DNA of 64,000 nucleotides from Siphonodentalium dalli (GCA_032622095.1 CP136063.1:121850723-121914722); one strand, 5' to 3'. Numbered from the stretch's first letter, positions 11,163 through 23,311 are shown. The notes: generated by a model from the letters alone, not told the origin. Numbers and translations: made by a program.

Positions 11163-11554
11163 CCCTTTACCCAACAGAAGGGCCCTGTGCCAATGCATTC
11201 TCTTATATATGCGAGTCGACCATAGGTCGCCTCGCATATATAAGAGAATGCATTGGCTTAACTCATTACAAATTATAAAATTGTTAAAGAATGTAAGAAA
11301 AAATGGTAAAAAGTGTTAAAAACAGATTTGTTTTAGGCCAATGCATTCTCTTATATATGCGAGGCGACCTATGGTCGACTCGCATATATAAGAGAATGCA
11401 TTGGCACAGGGCATAACTATAACCATCTCAATGTGGTCAATGAGCCGGTTCCAATGATATCCATATTTGTATGGTTTTATTGAGACAGACCGAAGATATT
11501 TTAGGCTGTTGAAGCTTTATTTGGCCGGTTTTGGCCGGTTTGTTGGGTAAAGGG
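11163..11554. mobile_element. piggyBac-type MITE built as a nested palindrome, 392 bp
   Basis: Flanked by TTAA at 11159-11162 and 11555-11558. The perfect terminal inverted repeats are CCCTTTACCCAACA and its complement. TTAA duplications with CCC...GGG ends are typical of piggyBac. Inside, 11182-11261 and 11333-11412 are 80-bp inverted copies of each other, and each is itself a palindrome with 26-bp stems (GCCAATGCATTCTCTTATAT...). The 71-bp spacer is AT-rich. There is no coding capacity. Confidence 0.85.
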
Positions 11555-11558
11555 TTAA

Positions 11559-12489
11559 GCATTGACTCACGCAGCATGAAGATAGAGTTTTAAAATGAAA
11601 TTTATTCTATTGATTTCTGCTGGTTTTCCATTTCAACACAAACAAACTAACCCAAGATAGAACATAGTCGTATGATCCATAATGTGACGTGACATCAAAT
11701 AATGCGGCGACTTCCACTGATTAACTCAGACTCACTATATAAGACTTGGCAAATATTTTCGTTCATTGATTGCATAGAAGATGATGAAGTTCAATCTTGG
11801 AGGGAGAAGTGAATGTTATACGTTTAGAACATGGCACCCTGGGAGATGTCATTAGGCAAATGACTATTGACAAATGTCATTGAGAGTCAGTAGTTAATCT
11901 TGGTTGATATAAGGCAGTCGTTTCTGTAACTGCATATCCTGAGTTATTACCTCAGTTATCAGCTAATTTCACCTGTTTCTCATGGTGATATGTACCTAGA
12001 AGAGAACTGCAAATAATTTAGTCCACTTCATCTATTTGTTTCACTTCCTCTATTTGCTCCACTTCAGGGTTGATGCTGGACCCAAATTTTCTTTTACCAA
12101 AATATTTGCCAAATGAAATTTTTTTTGGCCAAATTTCAAAATAATTTGCCATATTTAATTGAGGGTATATAATTTGGGAGATTGAAGGAAATTCTCATTT
12201 TGTTATTGTTGTTGTATAGTGTAAAACCTAACCACATACACAGGTACAATGAGCTAGTGAAACAAACTAATATTATTAATATATATCGAAGTAACAATAA
12301 ATATCTAAGCGACACCAGAAATTATGTTTAATGTTGCTATAAAGACAGTTATCAAACTTGAAGTACATGTAGCTGTCATCACAGCAATCATAGCACACAT
12401 ATTATTTTGTCTTGTGTCCTAGTTGACAATAAAGCTGAGTCCACCAAATAATACCTCGCTTGCCATTCACAATCGACTGATCAACTTTC
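11559..12489. other. Non-coding stretch
   Basis: No gene seen. CCAAAATATTTGCCAAATGA at about 12099 recurs at 15343, suggesting scattered old repeat fragments. Confidence 0.4.
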
Positions 12490-12870
12490 CGGTGGAGCTA
12501 TAGTCATCACTCCTCGTCCGTCGTCCGTCCGTCCGTCTGTCTGTCCGTCCGTCAACTTTTTTTTAAAACATCTTCTCCTCTGAAACCATCATGCCAAATT
12601 GGTTCATATTTGGTGTGGATGTTCCCTAGGTGACTCTCATTCAGATTTGTTCAAATGAGGTCACCGAGTCAAATAGTTTTGATGTCAGGACCATAACTAT
12701 TTTTCCACATAGTAATTCTTAAAACGACTTCTTTTCTGAAGTTGTCGGGCCGATTGGGTTCATATTTGGTATGAGGGTACCTTGGGTGACTGTGGTTCAG
12801 ATTTGTTCAAATGAGGTCACTGGGTCAAATGTGGGTGGGGCTATGGACATAAATCTGAAAAAAAAATTCT
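12490..12870. repeat. GTCC-headed dispersed repeat with two diverged units
   Basis: A (GTCC)n/(GTCT)n head at 12516-12550 is followed by two units sharing GGTTCATATTTGGT and CAGATTTGTTCAAATGAGGT (near 12600 and 12767). A more diverged relative spans about 13880-14130. I associate this architecture with mollusc interspersed repeats. Confidence 0.6.
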
Positions 12871-13140
12871 TTTTCCCAAAAAAATTATATATATATATAT
12901 TTTATTTTTAATAAATAATTTTTTTTCATTAGATAAAATATTTTATTTTAAATTAAATAAAAAAAAACTCATTAAAATTTTGAAGAACCTATGACATTAC
13001 ATCTTTGGGAGGGAAGGGGAGGTACCTCTAGTCACTCCACTATATTTGGTTGAAATCAGGGGTTTGTGAGAAAGCAGGAACAGACAGATGTACAGAAATG
13101 TTCAGTAAATTACTTTAATATCCTTGTATTCTCACTACAG

Positions 13141-13226
13141 CAAGCCACCCATGTGCTCTGATGGACACATGTTTATAAAACAAGATAACAACTGCTATGC
13201 CATAGTGCTCTCTATCCCCAGAGAGT
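13141..13226 (+). CDS. PDE4: Candidate second PDE4 exon (UCR1 linker)
   Basis: A pyrimidine-rich tract ending ...TTCTCACTACAG at 13140 is a good acceptor. Its first base completes the split codon of the 4632-4858 exon (CG|C, Arg), and translation continues KPPMCSDGHMF. Vertebrate PDE4D, as I remember it, has a short exon in the same phase whose first residues include SPMC, so PMC falls at the same codon offset. A donor GTAATT at 13227 would give 86 bases and leave the phase the vertebrate exon leaves; a weaker GTTTAT at 13171 would give 30 bases. Past PMC I see no clear conservation, and this linker is variable in the family. The implied intron is about 8.3 kb. The 3' boundary is uncertain, and the match could be chance. 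Confidence 0.35.
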
Positions 13227-13338
13227 GTAATTCATGTCATTCATAATTTAAATGAGATTAATGGTGTTATCAATGAAGCACCCTTGTTGTTTACATTATA
13301 ACTCAGTGGTCATTAAAATCAGATTAATTTCATTTTCT

Positions 13339-13776
13339 CCAAGCTTGAATTAAGAGTGTCTGGCATTATTTGTAGAATGAGGTTCCCAGAGGGTTAATTT
13401 AATTATGTTGCTCCACACAGCAGGCTAGCATCACCAAATACACCCTCTGATGACCTCATTCTGCTTAGGCCTCATCTTCTGGGAAGTATCTAGAGTCTCA
13501 AATTAACATTTTTAGCTGCTTTTTGTCCTTCTGTTCAGATTCTATATCCCCTAATTTGCAGAAGATAAAATGCATAATTGAGGTGCCCAATGGGTGTGCA
13601 TACATCGCTAACTTCAGCTGGAGAATTTCTATCTGTCCCTAGGTCTCCCATAGCAGTTGGGGATTAAGTAAAATTAGGTTCCCAGATTGTGAATTTGGTG
13701 ATGCTATCTCACCTATCAGAATAGCATCACTAGTTTCACTCTTTGGGGACTTCAGACACACTGAATTCAGGCTTGG
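13339..13776. mobile_element. Old nested-palindromic element, relative of 37970-38219
   Basis: The outer arms CCAAGCTTGAATTAAGAGTG and CACTGAATTCAGGCTTGG are inverted. Inside are two palindromes, one around GAATGAGGTTCCCAGAGGGT ... GACCTCATTC (13376-13462) and one around GGTTCCCAGATTGTGAATTT (13678-13752). It matches the younger 37970 element in order and motif but is diverged and longer between the palindromes. Confidence 0.6.
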
Positions 13777-13879
13777 CTGTTCCAATATTTTCTTAACAAC
13801 CACTTATCTATGTGAACTCATTATACCTAATTATGAACAAACAATCAAGGTACATGTATATTGCTGTTGTTGGATTTAA

Positions 13880-14130
13880 ACTGTCGGTCTGTCAGAGAGT
13901 CCTTCCATCCATTGGTCTGTCCATCCAATCCGTCAACAATCCATATGAAATCCTTACCTGTAGGCGACTCACGTTCAAATGGGAGGGATGCCAGGGCCGC
14001 AACTTTCTCCCTCCATAGTAATTCTAACAACTATTACTTCTCAAGAACCTTCAAGTCTATTTAGCTTATATTTGGTATGCAGGGTCCTTGGGCGGCATGT
14101 TCAGATCTGTTCAAATGGGGTCATTTTTGG
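13880..14130. repeat. Diverged copy of the GTCC-headed dispersed repeat
   Basis: A GTCTGTCC-rich start and a TTATATTTGGTATGCAGGGT / CAGATCTGTTCAAATGGGGT end match the units at 12490-12870. Confidence 0.5.
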
Positions 14131-17120
14131 GAAAATCAATTAACTTCAACTCTTAAAAGCCACTGTTTAAAATTACTAGATGAATAGATCTCATACATGG
14201 GGATTCATGTTTGTTCAACTAGGGGCAGAGGTAAAAGTTATAGCTCCCCCACCCACACTACCTGTATCTATGTTGTATGCTACTGTTATAATAATATATA
14301 GATTCCTCTTGAAAATTTCATTTCTGATACAACATTAGTTGTAGATTAGATTTTCACACCAAAAATAAGACATCCTTAAACCACACTTAGACTCACTATA
14401 TGAATAGTTCTCATAATTTGATTTTAATTTCCAACTAGTATGTTTTTAAACCAACAGTCCATATTTGCCGACTTCATGTTAATCTGTTGTAATGGGGCAC
14501 AAATTTTGACTTTATGGGAGATGTCAGGCTGGAAATTCCCAAAAGTTTGAGAGCTTGAAGCACCCATTCCAGTTATAAAATTTCAACATAAGAGGGGTGT
14601 GCAAAATTATTTTTTTGAACTTAGGACTATGGAATGGTTAAGATTATCTTGTTTAAAAGGGGGTTGGAGATTTGACAGTAGTGTGCACTTTGAAATTTCA
14701 AGGTGAAGAGCCCGGCTCATCAGCAAATCCCGAGCTACATGTATATGTCCATGTTTAGAACTACTTGTCTTAACTTATTTTGACAAGTACTGACTGTGTT
14801 AGTCTTCAAATTCCCTTTCTTCTCAGTCTTTACAGTAGGTGAGCGTCTCCACAGTCATTGACTGTCTTGTTATCTTGTAATCGCTGGTCACAACACACAG
14901 ATATCATATATATACGCGGTATACAGTATCGCCAGTAATGTGCAATAAATGGGATTATTAAACCGTAAACACAATTTTATAATTACCTTTCGCTGTTTCG
15001 TGCAAAGTGTCGTAATCTACATTGAGAGCCTATTACAAACAAATTACTTACACCAAAATAAATACAGAACCTTCTTTTTTCTGACTGCCATATTTTAACC
15101 GTGGTTGATTAACTGTTTGATGGCAGTTTGATTTATACAGAAAGATATTAACGTTTTGTGAAAACTAAAGAAAATTACATACATGTATCACTTTCGACAT
15201 ATCACTGTTGACCACAAGGTTGATAGATTTGTTGATCGGCTTTCCCTTTGCATTGTCTCTAAGTCGAGTAACGGATAATCCACCTTCGATGATGTTTTAT
15301 GACTAGATAGTTCAAATCGTATAATTTAAAAACCCACTTGCCAAAATATTTGCCAAATGAATTTTATAATCTTATAATAATGATATAATTCCTGAATTTT
15401 AGTACCTCTGTAATCAGACTTATTTCCATCGTTTTAAGCTCACACCCATGACAAAAATTTGTTCGCCAATTAGCAGTGTTGGTATCTGTTTTACCAATTC
15501 TATAAAATGTTCTTTCAAATGGACATTTCTTTATAAATATAATGAAGACTATTTAATTACGTTTAACAAAACACTATTAAGATGAAAAATGTGACAGAGG
15601 CTTGGTCAGTTTAGCGCGTATATCAAATGTGCAAAGGAAATAGACATATTAAAATGTTGGAATTGGGAACAAAATCATTTAGGACATGGTATTGTCCTGC
15701 ACAAATGTAGCAGACTAGTCAATCAGAACATGCCTCCTTCACTTACATCCAACATGCCATGACACATGACATATCTTGATGACCCCCTCTTATGACAGCT
15801 TGTGATCAGAATCTACCACTGGTATCTTGTTTCAAGTTCTGTTTCTTCTCAATAGAGATTGTACTATACTGATAGGCACAAATGTGACCCATGCAGTACC
15901 GTTGTCGGTTTACCATATTTACAGCTGAAGTTCGATACTGTCTGAGACAATTGTTAACACTAATCTGCATGCATCAGGATGAGAAAAGCCCACTGTAGCA
16001 AATGACAAGAGAACATAGGTAATTGACAAACAAGTGGACTGCATGCTCCATTGAAATGTTTTAATTGATTTTAGCACCCAGATGCAGTGTCCAGTGCACT
16101 GCTGGTGACATTTTGACTATTCTGTATCTTTTACCACTGTGAACTGTCTGGAGGGACCAGATTTTGTATGTCGTAACACAGAATTTCTACTTATCATCGT
16201 TCGACCTATACATGTTAATTTTGATGACTATATATATATATACAGGCCTTTAGCTGGGACTGAGCCCTTGCTTCAACTTTAGTGGGTTTTTTTTCTTCAA
16301 GTTACTGTCGTTCGACTTCATGAAATTTGACTGTTGTAATAAAAATAAAATATTCTTATTCACATAACAAAATTAACAGTGTAACACATGTACCAGCTAG
16401 TCAAAACTCATTGGTACTCTATATTACCAAAGTGTAATTAATGGCATTCTCAATCCTGTGTGACCTACATGTCTCAACAGTCAATATGCTGCATTATCAA
16501 TGTGCAAATGACATTAAAATTCTCATTACCCTGTGACCAATTAAAATTATTATTGCCATATGACCTTACATTATCAATTGTCATTGGTCAGTTTGCTACA
16601 TTATGAATGCCCAGTGACCTATATTTTTAATGGCCAATGAGACACTTGATGGTTATCTATGCCAAAAGAATCACTTTATTTTAATTTGTGAGATTCCTCT
16701 TGCAGTGGCAGCAGTGCTCAACAAATGGTATATTCTCAAAAGATTGGATTTAATTCATGAGCAGTTACTTCACTTGCAATTTTTAAACCAAAGAATTAAT
16801 GATGTTGTCGATGTGTGTGGCAGTGATTTTAAATGTTTATAATATCCATTCATTGTGGTTAAGAGCATATGTACTGAACATCATAAATTATACTACCTCT
16901 GCCAAATGTTCCATATCTGCAGCTTTGATTTATAATGAACAGCATAATGTCAGCCAGGAAGCTCATCAGTGATAATAGCCAGTTGGATTATAATTGTAGC
17001 ATTTTTACTGGCCATATGAATGGACTATACAGCATGACTCTGGGTTATGATGTTCATGCATTGGTCCATTAAACATATGTGGGCCTTGATTGCTATGGTG
17101 CGCTTGTTCTCATCCCCTAC
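14131..17120. other. Long non-coding stretch, presumed intron
   Basis: I searched by eye for the UCR1 DWCLDQL motif and found nothing. A loose repetition of 'TGACC...ACATTATCAAT' phrases occurs at 16440-16640. No RNA gene was recognised. Confidence 0.4.
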
Positions 17121-17123
17121 GTA

Positions 17124-17336
17124 GATTAATGCCCTAAATAATTGACTCCTTAACCACAGCAGAATTATGGGTAACTTTTCATGATTTAGTCGAAAATATG
17201 GCTTGTTGCCATTCATCGAAAAGCTCTCACTGAGGGCTTTCCGATGAATGGCAACAAGCCATATTTCTGACTAAATCCTGAAAAGTTACCCATAATTCTG
17301 CTGTGGTTAAGGACTCGATTATTTAGGGCATTACTG
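17124..17336. mobile_element. Palindromic TA-inserted MITE, copy 2 (213 bp)
   Basis: Same family as 9683-9899. It begins GATTAATGCCCTAAATAATT after TA and ends GGGCATTACTG before TA. Its right three-quarters (from 17192) form the start of the threefold tandem duplication. Confidence 0.8.
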
Positions 17337-18728
17337 TATCTCCTGATTTTCTAAGCAAATGATGCTTTCAGTGCAACGCCAAAGGTCTTTATACATTTTT
17401 CCCAGATTTGATCTTCCTCACAGGCCTCTGGGTAGAAATACCAAGATTTATTATACAAGAGACAATCAGTCATTTTAGTCACAATTATTTCAATGTGTGT
17501 TATTGGCAACAAAAGGCCTTTCTTTTGATATATAACTCTGCACAATCAAACAAAGACAGTTGGGTTATCATATCGAAAACTTGAGAAATTTTCTAGACAA
17601 AAAGTGGTTATAAGCAGGGGTTTCCTGATTGGGTGACTGGTAAAGGAGGCACCTCATTACTACTATTGGGAAAATCAGCTATTTTTGGGGGGAGGGTTTC
17701 CATTCCAGATTAATTCATCTTTGTTTATATATCTGGAAATGTTGGTTTTTTGGTCCGTCCAATGTCTGTTCAGGTCATAACTTCAACAGTAGTGATCATA
17801 TCTCAATGAAATTTGGTGTGGAGGTTCACTATTATGAGGACTTTCGATAGAGGGATTAATCATTTTGTTCGAGTTTTTCATTCTAGAGTTATTCATCTTT
17901 GTATTCAACTGTAGGTTTACAAGAGCGTGATCCGAATCTATACACCTTTAACAAAATCTACAGTGAAATAAGGAAATAGTATTTCACTGTGGCTTCTAAG
18001 AGATACATATGACAATCTACAGATGATTTTCCGCTGTTTTATAGGCATATGCATGCCTGTCTCTGTGCGTTCCTACACTACACTGTCATTGACAGCATGC
18101 TGTCCAACACCTCTGCTCTGTGTGTTCATACACTACACTGTCATTGACAGCATGCTGTCCTACCCCCCTGTCTCTGTGCGTTCCTACACTGCACTGTCAT
18201 TGGAAGCATGCTGTCGTTCACCCCTGTCTATGTGCGTTCCTACACTACACTGTCATTGACAGCATGCTGTCCTACATCCCTGCCTCTGTGCATTCCTACA
18301 CTACACTGTCATTGATAGCATGCTGTCCTACATCCCTGCCTCTGTGCGTTCCTACACTACACTGTCATTGACAGCATGCTGTCCTACATCCCTGCCTATG
18401 TGCGTTCCTACACTACACTGTCATTGACAGCTTGCTGTCTTACATCCCTGCCTCTGTGCGTTCCTACACTACACTGTCAGCATTCTGTCTTTAATACATC
18501 CCTGTCTCTGTGCGTTCATACACTACACTTTCATTGATAGCATGCTGTCCTACATCCCTGCCTCTGTGCGTTGCTACACTACACTATCATTGACAGCATG
18601 CTGTCCTACATCCCTGCTTCTGTGCGTTCCTACACAACACTGTCATTGACAGCATGCTGTCCTATATCCCTGTATATGTACGTCCCTACACTGCACTTCC
18701 ATTAGAAGCATGCTGGTCCTACATACCA
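17192..18728. repeat. Tandem segmental duplication, copy 1 (about 1.54 kb)
   Basis: Holds the MITE right part, about 715 bp of middle sequence and a 56-bp minisatellite. Compared with copies 2 and 3 it lacks roughly 65-70 bp near 17465 and carries a TAG (minus strand) where the others read AAG. Confidence 0.9.
18060..18726. repeat. 56-bp minisatellite in duplication copy 1, about 12 units
   Basis: TACACTACACTGTCATTGAC recurs at 18074, 18129, 18185, 18241, 18297, 18353, 18409, 18465, 18519, 18575, 18631 and 18687. Most units contain the 14-bp perfect palindrome GACAGCATGCTGTC. Confidence 0.92.
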
Positions 18729-18860
18729 GAAAATATGGCTTGTTGCCATTCATCGAAAAGCTCTCACTGAGAGCTTTCCGATGAATGGCAACAAGCCATA
18801 TTTCTGACTAAATCCTGAAAAGTTACCCATAATTCTGCTGTGGTTAAGGACTCGATTATT

Positions 18861-19003
18861 TAGGGCATTACTGTATCTCCTGATTTTCTTAGCAAATGAT
18901 GCTTTCAGTGTAACGCCAAAGGTCTTTATACATTTTTCCCAGATTTGATCTTCCTCACGGGCCTCTGGGTAAAAATACCAAGATTTATTATACAAGAGAC
19001 AAT
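18861..19003 (-). other. Coding-like minus-strand stretch, present once in each of the three duplication copies
   Basis: The minus strand reads LLYNKSWYFYPEAREEDQIW then EKCIKTFGVTLKASFAKKI. It is identical at about 20404-20546 (copy 3). Copy 1 (17351-17470) has two amino-acid changes and a stop after KASFA. The composition is protein-like, but I recognise no family. Substitutions between copies are not biased to silent sites, and the frame runs into the MITE arm. It could be a captured exon fragment or chance. Confidence 0.2.
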
Positions 19004-19659
19004 TAAAGTTCACAAGTCCGATTTTGGCAACAACACAGCATCTAGCATATTCCTTGTTGATTCTTAAAATCAGTCATTTTAGTCACAATTATTTCAATGT
19101 GTGTTATTGGCAACAAAAGGCCTTTCTTTTGATATATAACTCGGCACAATCAAACAAAGACAGTTGGGTTATCATATCGAAAACTTGAGAAATTTTCTGG
19201 ACAAAAAGTGGTTATAAGCAGGGGTTTCCTGATTGGGTGACTGGTAAAGGAGGCACCTCATTACTACTATTGGGAAAATCAGCTATTTTTTGGGGGAGGG
19301 TTTCCATTCCAGATTAATTCCTCTTTGTTTATATATCTGGAAATGTTGGCTTTTTGGTCCGTCCAATGTCTGTTCAGGTCATAACTTCAACAGTAGTGAT
19401 CATATCTCAATGAAATTTGGTGTGGAGGTTCACTATTATGAGGACTTTCGATAGAGGGATTAATCATTTTGTTCGATTTTTTCATTCCAGAGTTATTCAT
19501 CTTTGTATTCAACTGTAGGTTTACAAGAGCGTGATCCGAATCTATACACCTTTAACAAAATCTACAGTGAAATAAGGAAATAGTATTTCACTGTGGCTTC
19601 TAAGAGATACATATGACAATCTACAGATGATTTTCCGCTGTTTTATAGGCATATGCATG

Positions 19660-20269
19660 CCTGTCTCTGTGCGTTCCTACACTGTCATTGACAGCATGCT
19701 GTCCAACACCTCTGCTCTGTGTGTTCATACACTACACTGTCATTGACAGCATGCTGTCCTACCCCCCTGTCTCTGTGCGTTCCTACACTGCACTGTCATT
19801 GGAAGCATGCTGTCGTTCACCCCTGTCTCTGTGCGTTCCTACACTACACTGTCGTTGACAGCATGCTGTCCTACATCCCTGCCTCTGTGCATTCCTACAC
19901 TACACTTTCATTGACAGCATGCTGTCCTACATCCCTGCCTATGTGCGTTCCTACACTACACTGTCATTGACAGCTTGCTGTCTTACATCCCTGCCTCTGT
20001 GCGTTCCTACACTACACTGTCAGCATTCTGTCTTTAATACATCCCTGTCTCTGTGCGTTCATACACTACACTTTCATTGATAGCATGCTGTCCTACATCC
20101 CTGCCTCTGTGCGTTGCTACACTACACTATCATTGACAGCATGCTGTCCTACATCCCTGCTTCTGTGCGTTCCTACACAACACTGTCATTGACAGCATGC
20201 TGTCCTATATCCCTGTATATGTACGTCCCTACACTGCACTTCCATTAGAAGCATGCTGGTCCTACATAC
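19660..20269. repeat. 56-bp minisatellite in duplication copy 2, about 11 units
   Basis: The same unit and palindrome as 18060-18726. The first unit is shortened and one interior unit is missing relative to copy 1. Confidence 0.9.
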
Positions 20270-20271
20270 CA

Positions 20272-21688
20272 GAAAATATGGCTTGTTGCCATTCATCGAA
20301 AAGCTCTCACTGAGAGCTTTCCGATGAATGGCAACAAGCCATATTTCTGACTAAATCCTGAAAAGTTACCCATAATTCTGCTGTGGTTAAGGACTCGATT
20401 ATTTAGGGCATTACTGTATCTCCTGATTTTCTTAGCAAATGATGCTTTCAGTGTAACGCCAAAGGTCTTTATACATTTTTCCCAGATTTGATCTTCCTCA
20501 CGGGCCTCTGGGTAAAAATACCAAGATTTATTATACAAGAGACAATTAAAGTTCACAAGTCCGATTTTGGCAACAACACAGCATCTATCATATTCCTTGT
20601 TGATTCTTAAAATCAGTCATTTTAGTCACAATTATTTCAACGTGTGTTATTGGCAACAAAAGGCCTTTCTTTTGATATATAACTCGGCACAATCAAACAA
20701 AGACAGTTGGGTTATCATATCGAAAACTTGAGAAATTTTCTGGACAAAAAGTGGTTATAAGCAGGGGTTTCCTGATTGGGTGACTGGTAAAGGAGGCACC
20801 TCATTACTACTATTGGGAAAATCAGCTATTTTTGGGGGGGTGGGTTTCCATTCCAGAGTTATTCATCTTTGTTTATATATCTGGAAATGTTGGCTTTTTG
20901 GTCCGTCCAATGTCTGTTCAGGTCATAACTTCAACAGTAGTGATCATATCTCAATGAAATTTGGTGTGGAGGTTCACTATTATGAGGACTTTCGATAGAG
21001 GAATTAATCATTTTGTTCAAGTTTTCCATTCTAGAGTTATTCATCTTTGTATTCAACTGTAGGTTTACAAGAGCGTGATCCGAATCTATACACCTTTAAC
21101 AAAATCTACAGTGAAATAAGGAAATAGTATTTCACTGTGGCTTCTAAGAGATACATATGACAATCTACAGATGATTTTCCGCTGTTTTATAGGCATATGT
21201 ATGCCTGTCTCTGTGCGTTCCTACACTACACTGTCATTGACAGCATGCTGTCCTACATCCCTGCCTCTGTGCATTCCTACACTACACTGTCATTGATAGC
21301 ATGCTGTCCTACATCCCTGCCTCTGTGCGTTCCTACACTACACTGTCATTGACAGCATGCTGTCCTACATCCCTGCCTATGTGCGTTCCTACACTACACT
21401 GTCATTGACAGCTTGCTGTCCTACATCCCTGCCTCTGTGCGTTCCTACACTACACTGTCAGCATTCTGTCTTTAATACATCCCTGTCTCTGTGCGTTCAT
21501 ACACTACACTTTCATTGATAGCATGCTGTCCTACATCCCTGCCTCTGTGCGTTGCTACACTACACTATCATTGACAGCATGCTGTCCTACATCCCTGCTT
21601 CTGTGCGTTCCTACACTACACTGTCATTGACAGCATGCTGTCCTATATCCCTGTATATGTACTTCCCTACACTGCACTTCCATTAGAA
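20272..21688. repeat. Tandem segmental duplication, copy 3 (ends early)
   Basis: Same order as copies 1 and 2 but with fewer minisatellite units. It stops at TTCCATTAGAA, before the CATGCTGGTCCTACATACC junction that ends the others. Confidence 0.9.
21205..21688. repeat. 56-bp minisatellite in duplication copy 3, about 9 units
   Basis: The same unit and palindrome as in the other copies. The first three variant units seen in copy 1 are absent here. Confidence 0.9.
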
Positions 21689-22500
21689 AATAGTCTTTGT
21701 GGTTGATAGTAACATGATACATCAATCACATCAAGAAATAACTAATATATTTGATTGATCTAATGTACATTGACCTCCCTGTCCTTAAAACATTCTCATA
21801 TTGATCAGAACTGCAGTACCTTGTACTTTTAAAGTGAGACCATTACAATCGATTGGGCAAATATTGAACTACTTGAGGAGGCTTTCATGTCAAACACTTT
21901 CCCCAAATGAATGACAATATCATGAGAGAACTTCAAAGCTTCGACAGACAACTGCTGGCTATGATGCATTTACTAAGTCCTGCAGAGATTCCGTAAAGTG
22001 AAATTTAATAAGCTGTTTATATGCTGGTTTCCTTCTAGTTAAGGAGGACAACACTTGAGCTGACCTTTTATTAGTATAGACATTGGAGAGTGGAGGAGTC
22101 TTGTATGGCACTCTGGGTTGTCTTATCCCACCATACTAAAGTGCCCCACCACAACCATCACCCCTCCCCCTTCCAAATAGATCCACCATCCATGCCAACA
22201 CACTGCCACCCTCAAGACTCAAATTGCACCATTTCTTTCCATGTAAAGAAGTGCCCCTGGCCTTGAAATGAATGACATGAATTGCACTACCATATGTCCT
22301 ACCATACATGTAAAACACTAAATACATTCAGTCTTGAATACTATTTGGGTGTATTTTTTATAATCTTTCTTGTGAAAGACCGAGGAGTATCAGAAGCAAA
22401 CAAAGGCAAAGGGGGCACAACTTCAGAAAAGCGCATGTTTTCAGTCAAATATAATGGCATAAATACCAGGTAATCATTTAAGCACTTTCCAGGCCCAAAT
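21689..22500. other. Non-coding stretch, nothing recognised
   Basis: Unique sequence between the triplication and the hairpin-family copy C. The short open frames carry no recognisable domain. Confidence 0.45.
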
Positions 22501-22680
22501 TGGAATGTACTACTATTCATTTGGAGGGATGTTCAAGTAATAAAAGCAGATGGCAGATAATACAAAAGCAGAAGGATTCCTATTCCTATTCAGATAATAA
22601 GTTTAACGATCGACCTTGTTTGTTGAACTTATTTATTAGCTGAACATTTCCTAGGAACTACTCATATTTATTTAAGAGAG
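22501..22680. repeat. Copy C of the dispersed AGATAATAAGTTCAA hairpin family
   Basis: Contains TTCATTTGGAGGGATGTTCA, GCAGATAATACAAAAGCAG, CAGATAATAAGTTTAACG and TTGTTGAACTTATTTATTAG, then GAACATTTCCTAGGAACTAC. The order matches copies D and E. Confidence 0.6.
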
Positions 22681-22711
22681 GGTTATAGTGTATTGCTTTA
22701 TACACATCATA

Positions 22712-22927
22712 GAGTAATGCCCTCAATAATTGACTCCTTAACCACAGCAGAATTATGGGTAATTTTTCAGGATTTAGTCGCAAGTATGGCTTGTTGCCAT
22801 TCATTGGAAAGCTCTCACTGAGAGCTTTCCGATGAATGGCAACAAGCTATATTTCTGACTAAATCCTAAAAAATTACCCATAATTCTGCTGTGGTTTACA
22901 AGGAGTCAATTATTTAGGGCATTACTG
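22712..22927. mobile_element. Palindromic TA-inserted MITE, copy 3 (216 bp)
   Basis: Begins GAGTAATGCCCTCAATAATT after TA and ends GGGCATTACTG before TA. The central loop GAAAGCTCTCACTGAGAGCTT is shared with the tandem copies and not with 9683-9899. Confidence 0.82.
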
Positions 22928-22929
22928 TA

Positions 22930-23311
22930 TCTTAACGGATAATCACTAAACATCAAACATGGAAAATGCTCATGTTTTAAAACAGATGTTGGGCTCCACA
23001 ACCCAGCACAAGATTTGAGTTTGTTGGGTATTGGTGTATTGCACTTGTTGGTTGCGTGTGTTTAATATGTTCCATTATTTTCTTTATCTGGGTCTGGGCT
23101 GATATAGCTAGGGCTTTCCTGTTGACTGGACCCAATGCTATGTATTTTTTTTTTAAAGCACAAATAAACTGTTGTATAAAATTTGAAAGTTGGTAATTAA
23201 ATGCAAATACAAGTCACAATTGAATGATCTCATCAAATAATATAATAAAGGTGGGAAACACTGATAATTCCATGCATCACCAATCCAAGCAGTAACCAAC
23301 CTGAGTGTTAC
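22930..23311. other. Non-coding stretch, nothing recognised
   Basis: AT-rich sequence between the MITE and the palindrome at 23312. Confidence 0.45.

Larger units (their letters stand above)
18729..20271. repeat. Tandem segmental duplication, copy 2 (1543 bp)
   Basis: Starts at GAAAATATGGCTTGTTGCC, exactly as copies 1 and 3 do. Identity with copy 3 is very high over the middle region; most differences are minisatellite unit number. Confidence 0.92.
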
